64,000 nucleotides of DNA from CALSMU01 sp965230225 (GCA_965230225.1 CBDDKM010000006.1:434001-498000), one strand, 5' to 3'; positions 16,410-26,036 are shown, counted from the first letter of the stretch. Numbers and translations: made by a program. Notes: generated by a model not told the origin, from the letters alone.

Positions 16410-16422
16410 ATAGCATTACTGT
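16410..16422. promoter_or_regulatory. TetR operator 2
   Basis: ATAGCATTACTGT matches operator 1 in 11 of 13 positions and is centred 31 bp (three helical turns) upstream of it. Confidence 0.6.
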
Positions 16423-16489
16423 TAATTTTTATTAAATTACTTCTATCTGGCTTATTGTCAATCGCTTAACTTTTTCATTTAATCAAACA

Positions 16490-19432
16490 TCACCTTTGCA
16501 ACAAAATACTTCCCTGATTGTCGTATACTTCCCCATCCACTCCAGTAGCTCTCAGGACATAAAAATAACTTCCATCAGGTGCTAGCACTCCAGCAACAGA
16601 TCTCCCGTCCCATGGAATATCCTTTCCTTCCCAGCTAAATATTACTTGCCCCCATCTATTGTAAATGTCACAGCTACTCTCTAACAGGTTCTCACTTGTT
16701 ATATACCAGGTGTCATTTACACCATCCCCATTGGGACTGAATATGTTTGGGATAATTAAACTGGAGGTTCCTTCAACCACTATAGAAAAACCTATAGTAT
16801 CGACACAACCTAAAGAATCTACTACGGTTAAATGCGACCAGTACTCCCCCATTTCTGTATAAGTGTAATTTGGCGAAAACAACTGAGAGGAATCTCCATT
16901 TCCAAAACTCCAAAAGTAACTCTGAGCACCACTGGACAGGTTATCGAATTGCACTTCAAGAGGAATTATCCCACTTGGTGGCAATGGATTAAAATCTGCT
17001 ACAGGTCCGTTAGTTACAAGAATTGAAACAGAGTCTATTGCTCCAATACAACCACTTCCGTCCATTTCATAAGCATAATAAACTCCATTAGCTGTTGGCA
17101 AATAAAAGGAGCCAGTATGCACTTCATTTAGATTTTGATCGAACCAAACAATGCTTCCTCCTTCGCTTGTTGCAGTAAATGGAAGAATTACATCTTGCGG
17201 GCAATAGATAGAGTCTCCTGTTAAGGTTGGTGTTGCAGGTAATTCTATTATCGCTATTTCGGATATTCCAGGTTCACTCATACAACCATTAGTATCGGTT
17301 TCTACAGCGTAAAATACTCCAGTCCCGGAAGGCTGATAAGAACTACCAGTATGAATGATGGAATCCAAACCTACTGTATTGAACCAATTGATAATACCAC
17401 CTGAACCAGTAGCTGTTATAGGCAATAAACTATCACCATCACAATAACTAGTATCAGAAGGCAAACCTGGTGTACTAAGCATGTTTACTACGGTAACCAG
17501 CACCGAGTCAGTTTCACTCTCACATCCATTTACCGACTCTGTAACATAATAGGTTTGCGTAGTGTTGGTAGGTGTGAAATTAGTTCCTGTCCCTAATACG
17601 TTACCGGCATCGTTATACCAGGTATAGGTTCCTCCGCCTCCATTCACGGTAAGATCGGCCATGAGCTCTCCAAAACAATACAGGGTATCATTTTCGGCAG
17701 TGGGAACAGGTATAGCAATGGGTTCAATTAGAGATAAAGTGTCTGTCGCCAAACACCCTAAACTATCAACTACGTTTATCCAATAAACTCCGAAACACAA
17801 ACTATCGATACTCGAAACTGAATCGCCATTTACCCAGTTATATTGATAACCGCCTGTTCCCCCTTGCACATTAGCAAATAAGGCTCCATCACAAAAGCTA
17901 TAGCAGGAAATGGAGTTACTTTCAACTATATTAACATCCAATACTTGAGGGTCTACAAGAGTTACCGAAAGTGAATCGGTACAGCCTATAGAATCGGTAA
18001 TGACAACACTGTACGTTCCATCTGGTAAATTGGATAAAGAATTTGTTTGCCCTCCCGTATTCCATAGGTAAGAATAAGGAGTATTCCCTCCAAAAACACT
18101 CAATCCAACCCCTCCTGTACTATCAAAAGCACAAGAGGGGTGGTTGATACTAGAATTGAAGGAAAGCTGATCTTCAATCTTCATAAACAAGGTATCAGTT
18201 TGATTGGCCAAACATTTTGTCCAGTTGGCTACCAAATAAAAATCTTCTATGCCTTCCGATATCCCATCAGGATAGACAGGAACGGACACCTCAATAATAC
18301 TATCGCCTATTCCAAAACTGAAGTTTGGAGCAATTTGATAATCCACTCCATTCATGGCAGTTCCTCCGGTGGAAATGCTAAAAGAGAGAGGAACGGATAG
18401 ATCACTACCAACTCTGGAAAAAGTTAGCATCAGGTTACTACAACCCTCTGTTAAAGTATCTCCTCCAGCCAGACTATCCATTCCAATCACTGCTATGTCG
18501 TTTACGGAGTATTGTTGTGCATCTCCTACCCCTTGAGAACCAGATGTTACTACACCGTTAGCTCCAACTGTTAGTCCCAAATTATCCTGTACAGGAGTGG
18601 TTAAACCAGTATATCCTGCACCTGTATTACCTCCATCCATAAGACTAGTGGTTAAATCAACCAAAGCATACGAACCATCTCCTTCTATCGCGTCCGGACA
18701 CAAGTCTCCATCTGAATCCAGATCGTAATAGTTTTCAACTCCATCACCATCATAATCGCAAGGTTGTCTTGCAAAAAAGCTATAGGCTATTAAATCTCCA
18801 TTTCCAGATGCAATATCATTTAAGGTTATCTCTATTGAAGAAATAAGGGTGGAGTCTACACCACGTATAAATAAGTTTTGATTATCTAGTGGATTGACAT
18901 TAAAATGCCCATTAGCAGAATTGAAATTTAGAGAGGTGTAAGCACTTTCTTCTTGAAATACCTGGTTAGAAATGCCTCCATTAATTACAACGTCTCCAGA
19001 TGCTGATAATAAAGTCCCTGTGCCCACGGGGTCAATATCATTAATCATAAAACCTATTTCGTCAGCTCTTACTGCAGGACTAAAATTTGCCGATATAGTA
19101 ACGTTTCCATACTTAGCTTTTCGGGGTTCACCACCATTTTGGTTTAGGTGGTAATCCAATTGAGTACCATTTGAAAATAATACGGTGTGAGCTTGATCAA
19201 AAGCCCCTTGAAAATCAAATGTCACATTGGAACTGGTTACTCCTTTCCAAACTCCCGAATTGTTTTGAGATATAAACCCGATACTACACTCATCTTTATC
19301 AGGAATTCCATCGTTATCTCTATCCATATCTAAAATGGAATTTACACCGTCGGAATCCAGGTCCAATTGACCGGAAATATTAACTGAAAGAAAAAGGGTG
19401 ATGACGAATAAAGCAATTGTGGTTTTAATCAT
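16490..19432 (-). CDS. Very large T9SS type B-sorted surface protein (SprB, Ig-like and PKD repeats)
   Basis: 980 residues from the ATG at 19432; a GTG eight codons earlier is possible. Signal peptide MIKTTIALFVITLFLSVNIS. Then thrombospondin type 3-like calcium loops (DLDSDGVNSILDMDRDNDG), a lectin-like segment, a Calx-beta-like region (GTAMNGVDYQIAPNF), two SprB-type repeats (SYLWNTGGQTNSLSNLPDG), three or four Ig-like repeats (YCDGDSLLPITATGSGG), a PKD domain (YFWSFGNGDSSQLFSPNYTY) and the type B C-terminal domain (IPNIFSPNGDGVNDTW, YNRWGQVIFSW, APDGSYFYVL). Expected on the cell surface, with a role in adhesion or gliding. Downstream of the 19.5-20.7 kb gene pair. Confidence 0.92.
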   Translation of the reverse strand: MIKTTIALFVITLFLSVNISGQLDLDSDGVNSILDMDRDNDGIPDKDECSIGFISQNNSGVWKGVTSSNVTFDFQGAFDQAHTVLFSNGTQLDYHLNQNGGEPRKAKYGNVTISANFSPAVRADEIGFMINDIDPVGTGTLLSASGDVVINGGISNQVFQEESAYTSLNFNSANGHFNVNPLDNQNLFIRGVDSTLISSIEITLNDIASGNGDLIAYSFFARQPCDYDGDGVENYYDLDSDGDLCPDAIEGDGSYALVDLTTSLMDGGNTGAGYTGLTTPVQDNLGLTVGANGVVTSGSQGVGDAQQYSVNDIAVIGMDSLAGGDTLTEGCSNLMLTFSRVGSDLSVPLSFSISTGGTAMNGVDYQIAPNFSFGIGDSIIEVSVPVYPDGISEGIEDFYLVANWTKCLANQTDTLFMKIEDQLSFNSSINHPSCAFDSTGGVGLSVFGGNTPYSYLWNTGGQTNSLSNLPDGTYSVVITDSIGCTDSLSVTLVDPQVLDVNIVESNSISCYSFCDGALFANVQGGTGGYQYNWVNGDSVSSIDSLCFGVYWINVVDSLGCLATDTLSLIEPIAIPVPTAENDTLYCFGELMADLTVNGGGGTYTWYNDAGNVLGTGTNFTPTNTTQTYYVTESVNGCESETDSVLVTVVNMLSTPGLPSDTSYCDGDSLLPITATGSGGIINWFNTVGLDSIIHTGSSYQPSGTGVFYAVETDTNGCMSEPGISEIAIIELPATPTLTGDSIYCPQDVILPFTATSEGGSIVWFDQNLNEVHTGSFYLPTANGVYYAYEMDGSGCIGAIDSVSILVTNGPVADFNPLPPSGIIPLEVQFDNLSSGAQSYFWSFGNGDSSQLFSPNYTYTEMGEYWSHLTVVDSLGCVDTIGFSIVVEGTSSLIIPNIFSPNGDGVNDTWYITSENLLESSCDIYNRWGQVIFSWEGKDIPWDGRSVAGVLAPDGSYFYVLRATGVDGEVYDNQGSILLQR

Positions 19433-19522
19433 TCGTGAGCGTATTACAATTTTCACTGCAATTACTCAAAACACCATAAACCTTACAAAACAAACACCTT
19501 AACCATACCCTAACAGGTATTA

Positions 19523-20374
19523 TTAGATGTATTGATTAGGATAGTTATTTACTAAATAAAAATGATCCCGTGGGTCATTTTCAAACTCCATATGAGCTAA
19601 ACCATCTTCCTCTTCAGGATCATAACAACTCCAACGACTAACGTAATTTCTATATGCAGTTGGGAAATCCTCATTATATCCTTTAGGATCTTTTTTCTCC
19701 AGCTCCATGAAATGTTTAGCCACTGCTTGAAAACGACTATAGTTCCCCTCATTAGGCCTTTCATTACTCAAAGTAATCATCTCCTCTATGATTTCTGTAT
19801 AAGGCCCTACCGGCTTCTTTAAAAACTCTTCTACGGTAATCTTGTTTTCATAATCAGGAAACAAATGAGAGTACTGCTTGATCCATGAGTATTCTTGTAC
19901 CTCATAAGTCATTCGCATGGCATAACTATCTCTTTGGAACAGTCTTTCTACCGGTAAACTTCCTATAACTTGTTGATAATTCGACAATGGATCATTTTCA
20001 TAATCTTCTTTATAGGATTTTGGATCCATGTATCCTGCCTGAACATAAGCATCTCCTACAGGAGGGATATTTCTTCTTAGTTGATCATCATCATCGAATA
20101 AGGTATAATGATCCAAATGAGTATAGGTGGTTTCTATTTTAGCATTAACTACTTCTTCTAATGTTGGAACTTCAGGAGTATCAATGTCTACATAGACAAA
20201 TAGGCATTTAGGGTATTCTTTGAGGCCTTCGTCCGCATCAACACAAATGGCAACACTCCATTTACCTGTTTCTTCCATTTCGTCGGTATCCTTGTTGTAG
20301 CGAGCCGCCTTAAAGGCAATTACATCGCCTTTTTGGTAAGGTGCAAGCATGGTCTTAGGGCGTTTGCGCTTCAA
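19523..20374 (-). CDS. Unknown protein with Imm26-like N-terminal segment
   Basis: 283 residues from a TTG at 20374; the first ATG is at 20350. The opening APYQKGDVIAFKAARYN, followed by WSVAICVDADEG, resembles the start of Imm26-type immunity proteins, a moderate call. The rest is acidic and aromatic-rich with no family recognised. No signal peptide. It overlaps the preceding gene by four bases. The lysine/arginine-rich ends of the two (KRKRKLH, and KRKRPK at the start here) look like halves of one basic linker, so the pair may be one gene split by a frameshift. Confidence 0.6.
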   Translation of the reverse strand: MKRKRPKTMLAPYQKGDVIAFKAARYNKDTDEMEETGKWSVAICVDADEGLKEYPKCLFVYVDIDTPEVPTLEEVVNAKIETTYTHLDHYTLFDDDDQLRRNIPPVGDAYVQAGYMDPKSYKEDYENDPLSNYQQVIGSLPVERLFQRDSYAMRMTYEVQEYSWIKQYSHLFPDYENKITVEEFLKKPVGPYTEIIEEMITLSNERPNEGNYSRFQAVAKHFMELEKKDPKGYNEDFPTAYRNYVSRWSCYDPEEEDGLAHMEFENDPRDHFYLVNNYPNQYI

Positions 20375-20748
20375 TGGAGTTTTCTTTTCCTTTTGTAGCT
20401 TTTTCTGAATTTAACCAGAACCTTTTGTCTTTCAGCCAGATCTTCTTCATTAGCTCCTAACTCTTTCCAGTTATTCAGGTCAATTTCATCGTCAATAATC
20501 TGTTCTACGATGGCTTTAACTTCTGGCTCCAGGGCCTTACACTCCCATTCGATCAATGCCAGTGCTAACCAATAGTTAGTATTATCCACTATTACCGGTT
20601 TGCCTTGTTGGGTGTAAGCACCAAACATGTTTCGCATTTTCTCCTGAATTACCTCATGCTCTTCACCTACATTGTACATTCCCACGTAAATGTGGTATAC
20701 ATCCGCTGCTTCGTCAGATCCTAGTATATCTGTTCCAAAAGTTCCCAT
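20371..20748 (-). CDS. DUF4259-like protein
   Basis: 125 residues. The start MGTFGTDILGSDEAADVY resembles the DUF4259 opening (MGxxGxxIxxND.A.D), and NTNYWLALALIEWECKAL fits its middle helix. It is cytoplasmic and acidic, with a basic tail SYKRKRKLH. It overlaps the next gene (TTGA at 20371-20374). Proteins of this type occur beside polymorphic toxins, so an immunity role is possible but no toxin is adjacent here. An inverted repeat (ATTAGAT/ATCTAAT, 20761-20780) lies just upstream of its start. Confidence 0.6.
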   Translation of the reverse strand: MGTFGTDILGSDEAADVYHIYVGMYNVGEEHEVIQEKMRNMFGAYTQQGKPVIVDNTNYWLALALIEWECKALEPEVKAIVEQIIDDEIDLNNWKELGANEEDLAERQKVLVKFRKSYKRKRKLH

Positions 20749-20819
20749 AGTACCAAATTAATTAGATCATTAAATCTAATGATTAACCCGTGATAAATGA
20801 AATAATTAAAGGTTTTATC

Positions 20820-22784
20820 CTATACTTCCACAATAGGAGTCTTCAACACTACCCTGGTTCCTTCATCAAGGTCGGTGTACTCAATAGAAAATTGATGCCC
20901 ATAGATGTTCTTCATCCATTTGATCCGATCAGAAGTGATTTTAATACCATGAGAAATCCCCTTGTGGGTCTTCCCTATCTCTTTGGACTTTACTCGTCCT
21001 ACTCCATTATCTATAATGGTCCATAGAATGTATTCATCGTGCGGTTCGATAGCTATAGATAACGTCTTAACTCCATTGGTTTTGTGATACAAACCATGAA
21101 TCAAAGCATTTTCCACAAAGGGCTGAACCAACATAGGAGGAGTATTTACAAAGTCTTCTACATGATCTTCATCGTAAATAAACTCATATTCGAAGTCTTC
21201 CCCTTGCTTTACTTTATTTAGCTCAATGTAAGCTTTAAGGAAGCTAATTTCATCCACCAAACTAATGGCCTCCGACCGGGAGTAATCTAATGTTTTTCGG
21301 AGCAACGTGGCAAACATAGATATGTACTCTTTGGAGAAATCATAATCGCCAACAGAAACGCTTGCTTCTATAGTGGTAAGTGCGTTAAAAATAAAGTGAG
21401 GATTCATTTGCTGTAGCAGCATTTTCTCCATGGACGAAGCGTATTCTGCAGAATTTAATATCTGAGTGTTCTGGATGTTTAATTGTTCTTTTTGGGTTTT
21501 CAGAATTAAGTTGGATTCCTTTTGCTTTTTGTTGGCCTTCAAAAGAAAAGCGATAAACGATATGGCTACTAGTAAAAATGCAATTCCTAGAAAAATGATC
21601 CACTTGTTTCTAATGGAAAGTTGCTCGTTAATGATGGCAAATTCGTCCTTTTCCTTTTTTACTTGCTGATAACTACTCTGAACATCTGTCAGTTCGTTAG
21701 AAACCCTCGAATAATTCACATCTCCCTTCAATTCCAACAGCTGCTCATCCTTGTAGTTTTCCATCAATTGATCCCCTACTTCCAGAAGCTTGGTTTGATA
21801 TTTATAAGAAGTGACCGTATCTCCTTCCGCTAGGTAAGCATCGGTTAAATAAGTATATAAGTCCAGCTTAACCTTTAAGCTATTTAAAGTGTCAGCACCA
21901 CTTAAAGCTTTCTGCTCCATTTCTTTTGTTAAATCAACGTCTCCAGATCTGTAGGCAGATAAATACAAGTTAACATCGCACATAAATACCTTTTGGTAAT
22001 TTCTGGCATCGTAGTAAAGTTCTCTGGCAGATTTTAACTTTTCTGTAGCTTTTTGGTACTCTCCAATATCATTATAGTTGAGTCCCATGTTTAGGTATAC
22101 ATTGTCTAAACCGGCACATTTCTTTTCCAATATAGCCTGTTCAGCTTCTTTGAGTAACTCTAAGCTTTTATGAAATTGGTTCTGCTGATAGTAGATAATA
22201 GCAATGTTATTGATAGCCGTCTGCTTCAAATGAAAAGCATCATCATTAACCGCATATTCCAGTGCTTTGTTAAAGAAAGTAAGAGCATGTTGGTAGTCTT
22301 CTGTTTCCAAATAGATTAGCCCCACATTGTTGTTTACAATCGCTATTCCCAGAGTATCATTAATTAAATAAGCAATTTCCAAAGCTTCTTTAAATTCATG
22401 TAGTGCCAGAGTATATCTTTCGTTATCGTAATAAATTAACCCTTTTTGGTTGTGCAAATCCTCCAGGTCCATTCCCCTGTTTATTGTATCTGCATGAGCT
22501 ATCCCAAGATCCAGTAATTCTTCAGCTTCTTTGTAGTAAAAGTACTGTTGAAAGAGTGCCCCCAAGTGAAAGTATAGTTTAGAAAGCTTTGGCTCTCCTT
22601 TTTCCAGTTGCCAGTTCACCATCACATCTTTGTAATAGTTGGCGGAGTCCAGATTTTCTGCCTCTAATGACCTTACTATTGAAACAAAGTTGTTTTCCAA
22701 CACAGAATCTGCTTCTTCCTGTGCCTGAGCTGAGAAACCAATAAAAAATGCAATGATGATATATCCAAACCTCTTAATCATCAC
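20820..22784 (-). CDS. TPR sensor histidine kinase of the LytS/YehU type
   Basis: 654 residues with a signal peptide. Tetratricopeptide repeats cover about 30-340 in the periplasm. One membrane helix at ~393-415 (WIIFLGIAFLLVAISFIAFL) and a coiled coil follow. The catalytic part is the PF06580 type: phospho-acceptor H463 in MNPHFIFNALTTI, N-box VQPFVENALIHG, G-box DNGVG. Its start overlaps the response regulator stop (22781-22784). It phosphorylates the LytTR regulator upstream, and TPRs in this place usually bind a protein or peptide partner. Signal unknown. Confidence 0.9.
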   Translation of the reverse strand: MMIKRFGYIIIAFFIGFSAQAQEEADSVLENNFVSIVRSLEAENLDSANYYKDVMVNWQLEKGEPKLSKLYFHLGALFQQYFYYKEAEELLDLGIAHADTINRGMDLEDLHNQKGLIYYDNERYTLALHEFKEALEIAYLINDTLGIAIVNNNVGLIYLETEDYQHALTFFNKALEYAVNDDAFHLKQTAINNIAIIYYQQNQFHKSLELLKEAEQAILEKKCAGLDNVYLNMGLNYNDIGEYQKATEKLKSARELYYDARNYQKVFMCDVNLYLSAYRSGDVDLTKEMEQKALSGADTLNSLKVKLDLYTYLTDAYLAEGDTVTSYKYQTKLLEVGDQLMENYKDEQLLELKGDVNYSRVSNELTDVQSSYQQVKKEKDEFAIINEQLSIRNKWIIFLGIAFLLVAISFIAFLLKANKKQKESNLILKTQKEQLNIQNTQILNSAEYASSMEKMLLQQMNPHFIFNALTTIEASVSVGDYDFSKEYISMFATLLRKTLDYSRSEAISLVDEISFLKAYIELNKVKQGEDFEYEFIYDEDHVEDFVNTPPMLVQPFVENALIHGLYHKTNGVKTLSIAIEPHDEYILWTIIDNGVGRVKSKEIGKTHKGISHGIKITSDRIKWMKNIYGHQFSIEYTDLDEGTRVVLKTPIVEV

Positions 22785-23533
22785 TCCGCCAATCGTTGTT
22801 CAATGATTCTTAAAAATTCCTCTTTTTTTCTTCTGGATACAGGAACACTATCTCCATTACTCAGTTTCACATAGCCCCCATCGGTTTTAACCACAGAAAC
22901 CACCTGGTTTAAGTTGATGATGTGAGAACGATGAATTTTAATGAAGCTGTCGTTGGGTAATAATTGCTCGTAATGCTTCATGTTTCTGGAGCTAACGACC
23001 TTCTCACCATTCAACAAAACAATATTACAATAGCTTCGATCTGCCTCTATCCTAATGATTTCGTTTACCGGAATGTATTTTACTTCTTCCAGGCTACTGA
23101 TGGCAATTTTGTGATTGGTTTTTCCTTTTAGCTCATTGAAAAGCATTTCAAATTTCTCCTGGTAATTATCCTTTTTACCAAGGTCCTGCTTAAGTTTAAT
23201 AAGCGTTTCTTGTAACTCCGTTCCCTGGTATGGTTTTAAAAGAAAATCGAAGGCGCTGTATTTAATGGCTTTTATGGCAAAATGACCATGTGCTGTAGCA
23301 AAAACCGTTTTAAAATTGATTTCAGGAAGCGCATCCAGTATTTCAAAGCTGGAACCCTCGATGATTTCAATATCAAAGAAAACAATATCGGGTTTATGCC
23401 TTAAAATGGTGCCAATACCGGTGGTTACACTGTCGGCCTCTCCCACCACATCGAACCCCAAACCAGATGTTTCGATTTGATGAACCAAGCTTTTCCTTAG
23501 CTGAACCTGATCTTCTATAACCACAACTTTCAT
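22781..23533 (-). CDS. LytTR-family response regulator
   Basis: 250 residues. Receiver domain 1-120 with acidic pair E7/D8, phospho-acceptor D54 (VFFDIEI) and K in the LKP motif. LytTR DNA-binding domain ~145-248 (YIPVNEIIRIEADRSYCNIV, IKIHRSHIINLN). LytTR proteins bind direct repeats spaced 21-22 bp, and three such repeats lie at 23584-23639 in the adjoining divergent promoter. Its own -7 box is TACTTTTG (23560-23553). It forms an operon with the TPR kinase and likely controls both itself and the beta-barrel gene next door. Confidence 0.92.
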   Translation of the reverse strand: MKVVVIEDQVQLRKSLVHQIETSGLGFDVVGEADSVTTGIGTILRHKPDIVFFDIEIIEGSSFEILDALPEINFKTVFATAHGHFAIKAIKYSAFDFLLKPYQGTELQETLIKLKQDLGKKDNYQEKFEMLFNELKGKTNHKIAISSLEEVKYIPVNEIIRIEADRSYCNIVLLNGEKVVSSRNMKHYEQLLPNDSFIKIHRSHIINLNQVVSVVKTDGGYVKLSNGDSVPVSRRKKEEFLRIIEQRLAE

Positions 23534-23552
23534 ATACCTGCTGATGTGTTTT

Positions 23553-23560
23553 CAAAAGTA
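23553..23560 (-). promoter_or_regulatory. -7 box of the LytTR/kinase operon
   Basis: TACTTTTG on the minus strand, an exact TAnnTTTG match 20 bases before the start at 23533. Confidence 0.6.
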
Positions 23561-23583
23561 AACAAATCTCCCTATGCGATTAA

Positions 23584-23639
23584 AACCATTCGGAAAATGA
23601 ATTCAACCACTTGCAAAACCGCTACTTCTACTCGAAAAA
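23584..23639 (+). promoter_or_regulatory. Three 21-bp-spaced direct repeats, probable LytTR binding sites
   Basis: AACCATTCGGAAAA (23584), AACCACTTGCAAAA (23605) and a weaker TTCTACTCGAAAAA (23626) recur at exactly 21 bp. They lie between two divergent promoters and end 28 bases before the -7 box of the beta-barrel gene. This spacing is that known for LytTR dimers. Confidence 0.6.
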
Positions 23640-23667
23640 CTACTAATAAATAAAGAGTTTCAGAACC

Positions 23668-23675
23668 TAGTTTTG
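23668..23675 (+). promoter_or_regulatory. -7 box of the outer-membrane beta-barrel gene
   Basis: TAGTTTTG, 18 bases before the ATG at 23694. No good -33 box is visible, as expected for an activator-dependent promoter. Confidence 0.55.
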
Positions 23676-23693
23676 AGTTCAAATCATACTGCT

Positions 23694-26036
23694 ATGAATG
23701 TAAAACAAATGCTTATATCGCTGGTCCTGTTACCATCTACTTTGGTTGCACAAACCAAATTATCGGGTACCATCATCAACTCCAAAAATGAGTCAGTTCC
23801 TTATGTCAACTTATTGGTACTGGAACCATCCGATAGCTCATTTATTAAAGGAGAGTTAATCAGTGATGGAGCCTTTAATGTTAGTTTAAGCGACAGGAGT
23901 TATTTACTTAAATTTCAGGCAACTGGGTTCGATAGTTACTTTCAGTTAATTGACCACTCCTCCCATTTGGGAGACATTGTTTTAAAAGAAAAAACATTGG
24001 ATGAAGTGGTGATTTCTGCACAACAACTTCCTTTTGAAAACAATCAGGGCAACGTAAAAATCAACGTAGAAAATTCACTATTCTCCAGTAGTTCTTCTAT
24101 TACTGAAGTACTAACTAAATCTCCGGGAGTTTCTGTAAACAATAATGGTATAACGGTGGTAGGGCGTGGAGATGCCTTGGTGTATATCGACGGAAAACTA
24201 TCTACAGTAGATGCCATGAAAGCAATACCGGTTTCTTTGATTAAGTCGGTGGAAATTGTAAAAAACCCTGATGCGAGCTATGATGCTGTGGGAAAAGCTG
24301 TAATTCTGGTTACACTAAAAGACTTGGGACTGGAAGGCATTCAAAGTTCTATTTCCGCTAATTTCACTAAAGCTTTCTATCAATTGGGTTACGTAGATGC
24401 CAGTCTTAATTGGAGAAGTGGAAAATGGAGCTTAACTTCTTCTGGGAATATCAATTTGGGAGCCACCGGAACCAGAAGGTATGATCAATTTAATATTCCA
24501 AACAATCCTATACCGTACACGGCACATTCTGATTATTTCGAAAAAGTGAAATTATCCAATGTATCTAACTACTTATTAGGAGTAAAGCACCAGTTTAACT
24601 CAAAGCACAGCGCATCTGTTCAATTTAACGGTAATTACAGCGATTATTTACTGGATGTAAGGACCAATATATACCAACAATTAGAAGATTCAATACATGC
24701 TATAAATGCAATCGACAAAGGGATTAGCGTTTGGAAGACCAACACTATTTCTGGTAATTACTCTTTTGCAGTAGATAGTTTAGGGAGTCAGTTATTTGTA
24801 GGGGTTAACTACAGTCTGGTAAGCTCCGATTATCATGATAGCATTATAGAACTACACTCTGGCAACGATCAATTGATGGAACTCAACTCCATTTCAATGG
24901 GGCTTAATCAAAATAACCTATTCGTTGCACAGGTGGATTTCAATAAAAACTTTGCAAAGGGCGGACAACTGAAGACGGGAGCAAAAATGACCAATACTGG
25001 AACATCATCAGACATTGATCTGGAAACAATTAGTGAAGCAGAACAAATAAATGATTTACACCGAAACATTTCGTACGACGAACAATTAATAGCAGGCTAT
25101 GTTAATTGGAATGGCCAATTGAAACAAGCTAACTACCAACTTGGAATTAGACTAGAACATACTACTTCAAAGGCTCATGAACAATCTATTGGAACCTATA
25201 TAGACACTAATTATTTATCCTTATTCCCTAACGCCAGTATCACATTGGATTTAAAAAAATGGAAAATGACGGATCAGTTTAATTCTAAGATTACCCGACC
25301 TAGCTACACTGATGTAACGCCGTATATTTTCTATTTGAACACCTTTGCCAGTGTTCAGGGAAACCCGGAATTACTACCAAGTTACAACTACAACCTGGAA
25401 CACAAATTTACTCACAAAGAGCTTGGAACGAACATTAGCATAGGGTTGAACCATGTGAAAAATGCCAGGTCATTCGTCCCATCTCAGAATCAAAATTCGG
25501 AAACTATCATCACTTATTCTGCAGTTAATTTGCAACAGCAAAACGAAGCGTATTTCGAAATAGCACAGGGAATCGACAAAAAATTCTGGAGAGGTTATAC
25601 GATGGTAAACATTAGCGTAAACACCACCAATGATGATCGTTTTGATTTTGACTCAGACAAAATAATCCCAAAAGTTTATTTGTACTCTTACAATCGATTT
25701 CCAGTTAAAGAATGGTTCAACTTTGAATTAATTGGAGCTTATACCTCCAGCTTTTCGGATGGGACTCAAACTTTTCAGCCACAGGGAGAGTTGGGATTGG
25801 GGATTTCAAAGTCTTTTTCTGAAAACAAATGGTTTGTGCAGATTTCAGGGAACGATATTTTCCAAACAGCAAAGAAGATATCTAGCTCTAACCTATTTGG
25901 TAATCAATATGATTTCAACACCACCATGGACACACGATTTATTCGGTTTTCGGTTTCTTATCAGTTTGGGAAATTGAAAGAAAGCAATTTTAACCATCAA
26001 AACATTAACGAGAATGAGCTACAGCGGGCACAGTAA
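23694..26036 (+). CDS. Outer-membrane beta-barrel protein, TonB-receptor-like
   Basis: 780 residues from the ATG at 23694 (a TTG at 23673 is in frame). Signal peptide MNVKQMLISLVLLPSTLVAQ. Then a carboxypeptidase-regulatory-like domain (~20-100, LSGTIINSKNESVPYVNLLV), a plug-like domain (~110-220, LTKSPGVSVNNNGITVVGRG, SYDAVGKAVILVTLK) and a barrel ending in aromatic strands (FIRFSVSYQFGKLK). It belongs to the outer-membrane beta-barrel family often encoded beside LytTR pairs. No TonB box is certain. Substrate unknown; export, uptake or envelope remodelling are possible. Divergent from and probably activated by the LytTR regulator. Confidence 0.88.
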   Translation: MNVKQMLISLVLLPSTLVAQTKLSGTIINSKNESVPYVNLLVLEPSDSSFIKGELISDGAFNVSLSDRSYLLKFQATGFDSYFQLIDHSSHLGDIVLKEKTLDEVVISAQQLPFENNQGNVKINVENSLFSSSSSITEVLTKSPGVSVNNNGITVVGRGDALVYIDGKLSTVDAMKAIPVSLIKSVEIVKNPDASYDAVGKAVILVTLKDLGLEGIQSSISANFTKAFYQLGYVDASLNWRSGKWSLTSSGNINLGATGTRRYDQFNIPNNPIPYTAHSDYFEKVKLSNVSNYLLGVKHQFNSKHSASVQFNGNYSDYLLDVRTNIYQQLEDSIHAINAIDKGISVWKTNTISGNYSFAVDSLGSQLFVGVNYSLVSSDYHDSIIELHSGNDQLMELNSISMGLNQNNLFVAQVDFNKNFAKGGQLKTGAKMTNTGTSSDIDLETISEAEQINDLHRNISYDEQLIAGYVNWNGQLKQANYQLGIRLEHTTSKAHEQSIGTYIDTNYLSLFPNASITLDLKKWKMTDQFNSKITRPSYTDVTPYIFYLNTFASVQGNPELLPSYNYNLEHKFTHKELGTNISIGLNHVKNARSFVPSQNQNSETIITYSAVNLQQQNEAYFEIAQGIDKKFWRGYTMVNISVNTTNDDRFDFDSDKIIPKVYLYSYNRFPVKEWFNFELIGAYTSSFSDGTQTFQPQGELGLGISKSFSENKWFVQISGNDIFQTAKKISSSNLFGNQYDFNTTMDTRFIRFSVSYQFGKLKESNFNHQNINENELQRAQ

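Noticed and set aside
20761..20782. Nested inverted repeats (ATTAGAT/ATCTAAT and TCATTA/TAATGA) as a firm operator
   Set aside because: AT-rich short palindromes are common here and the nearby -7 box is imperfect; mentioned only in the DUF4259-like entry.
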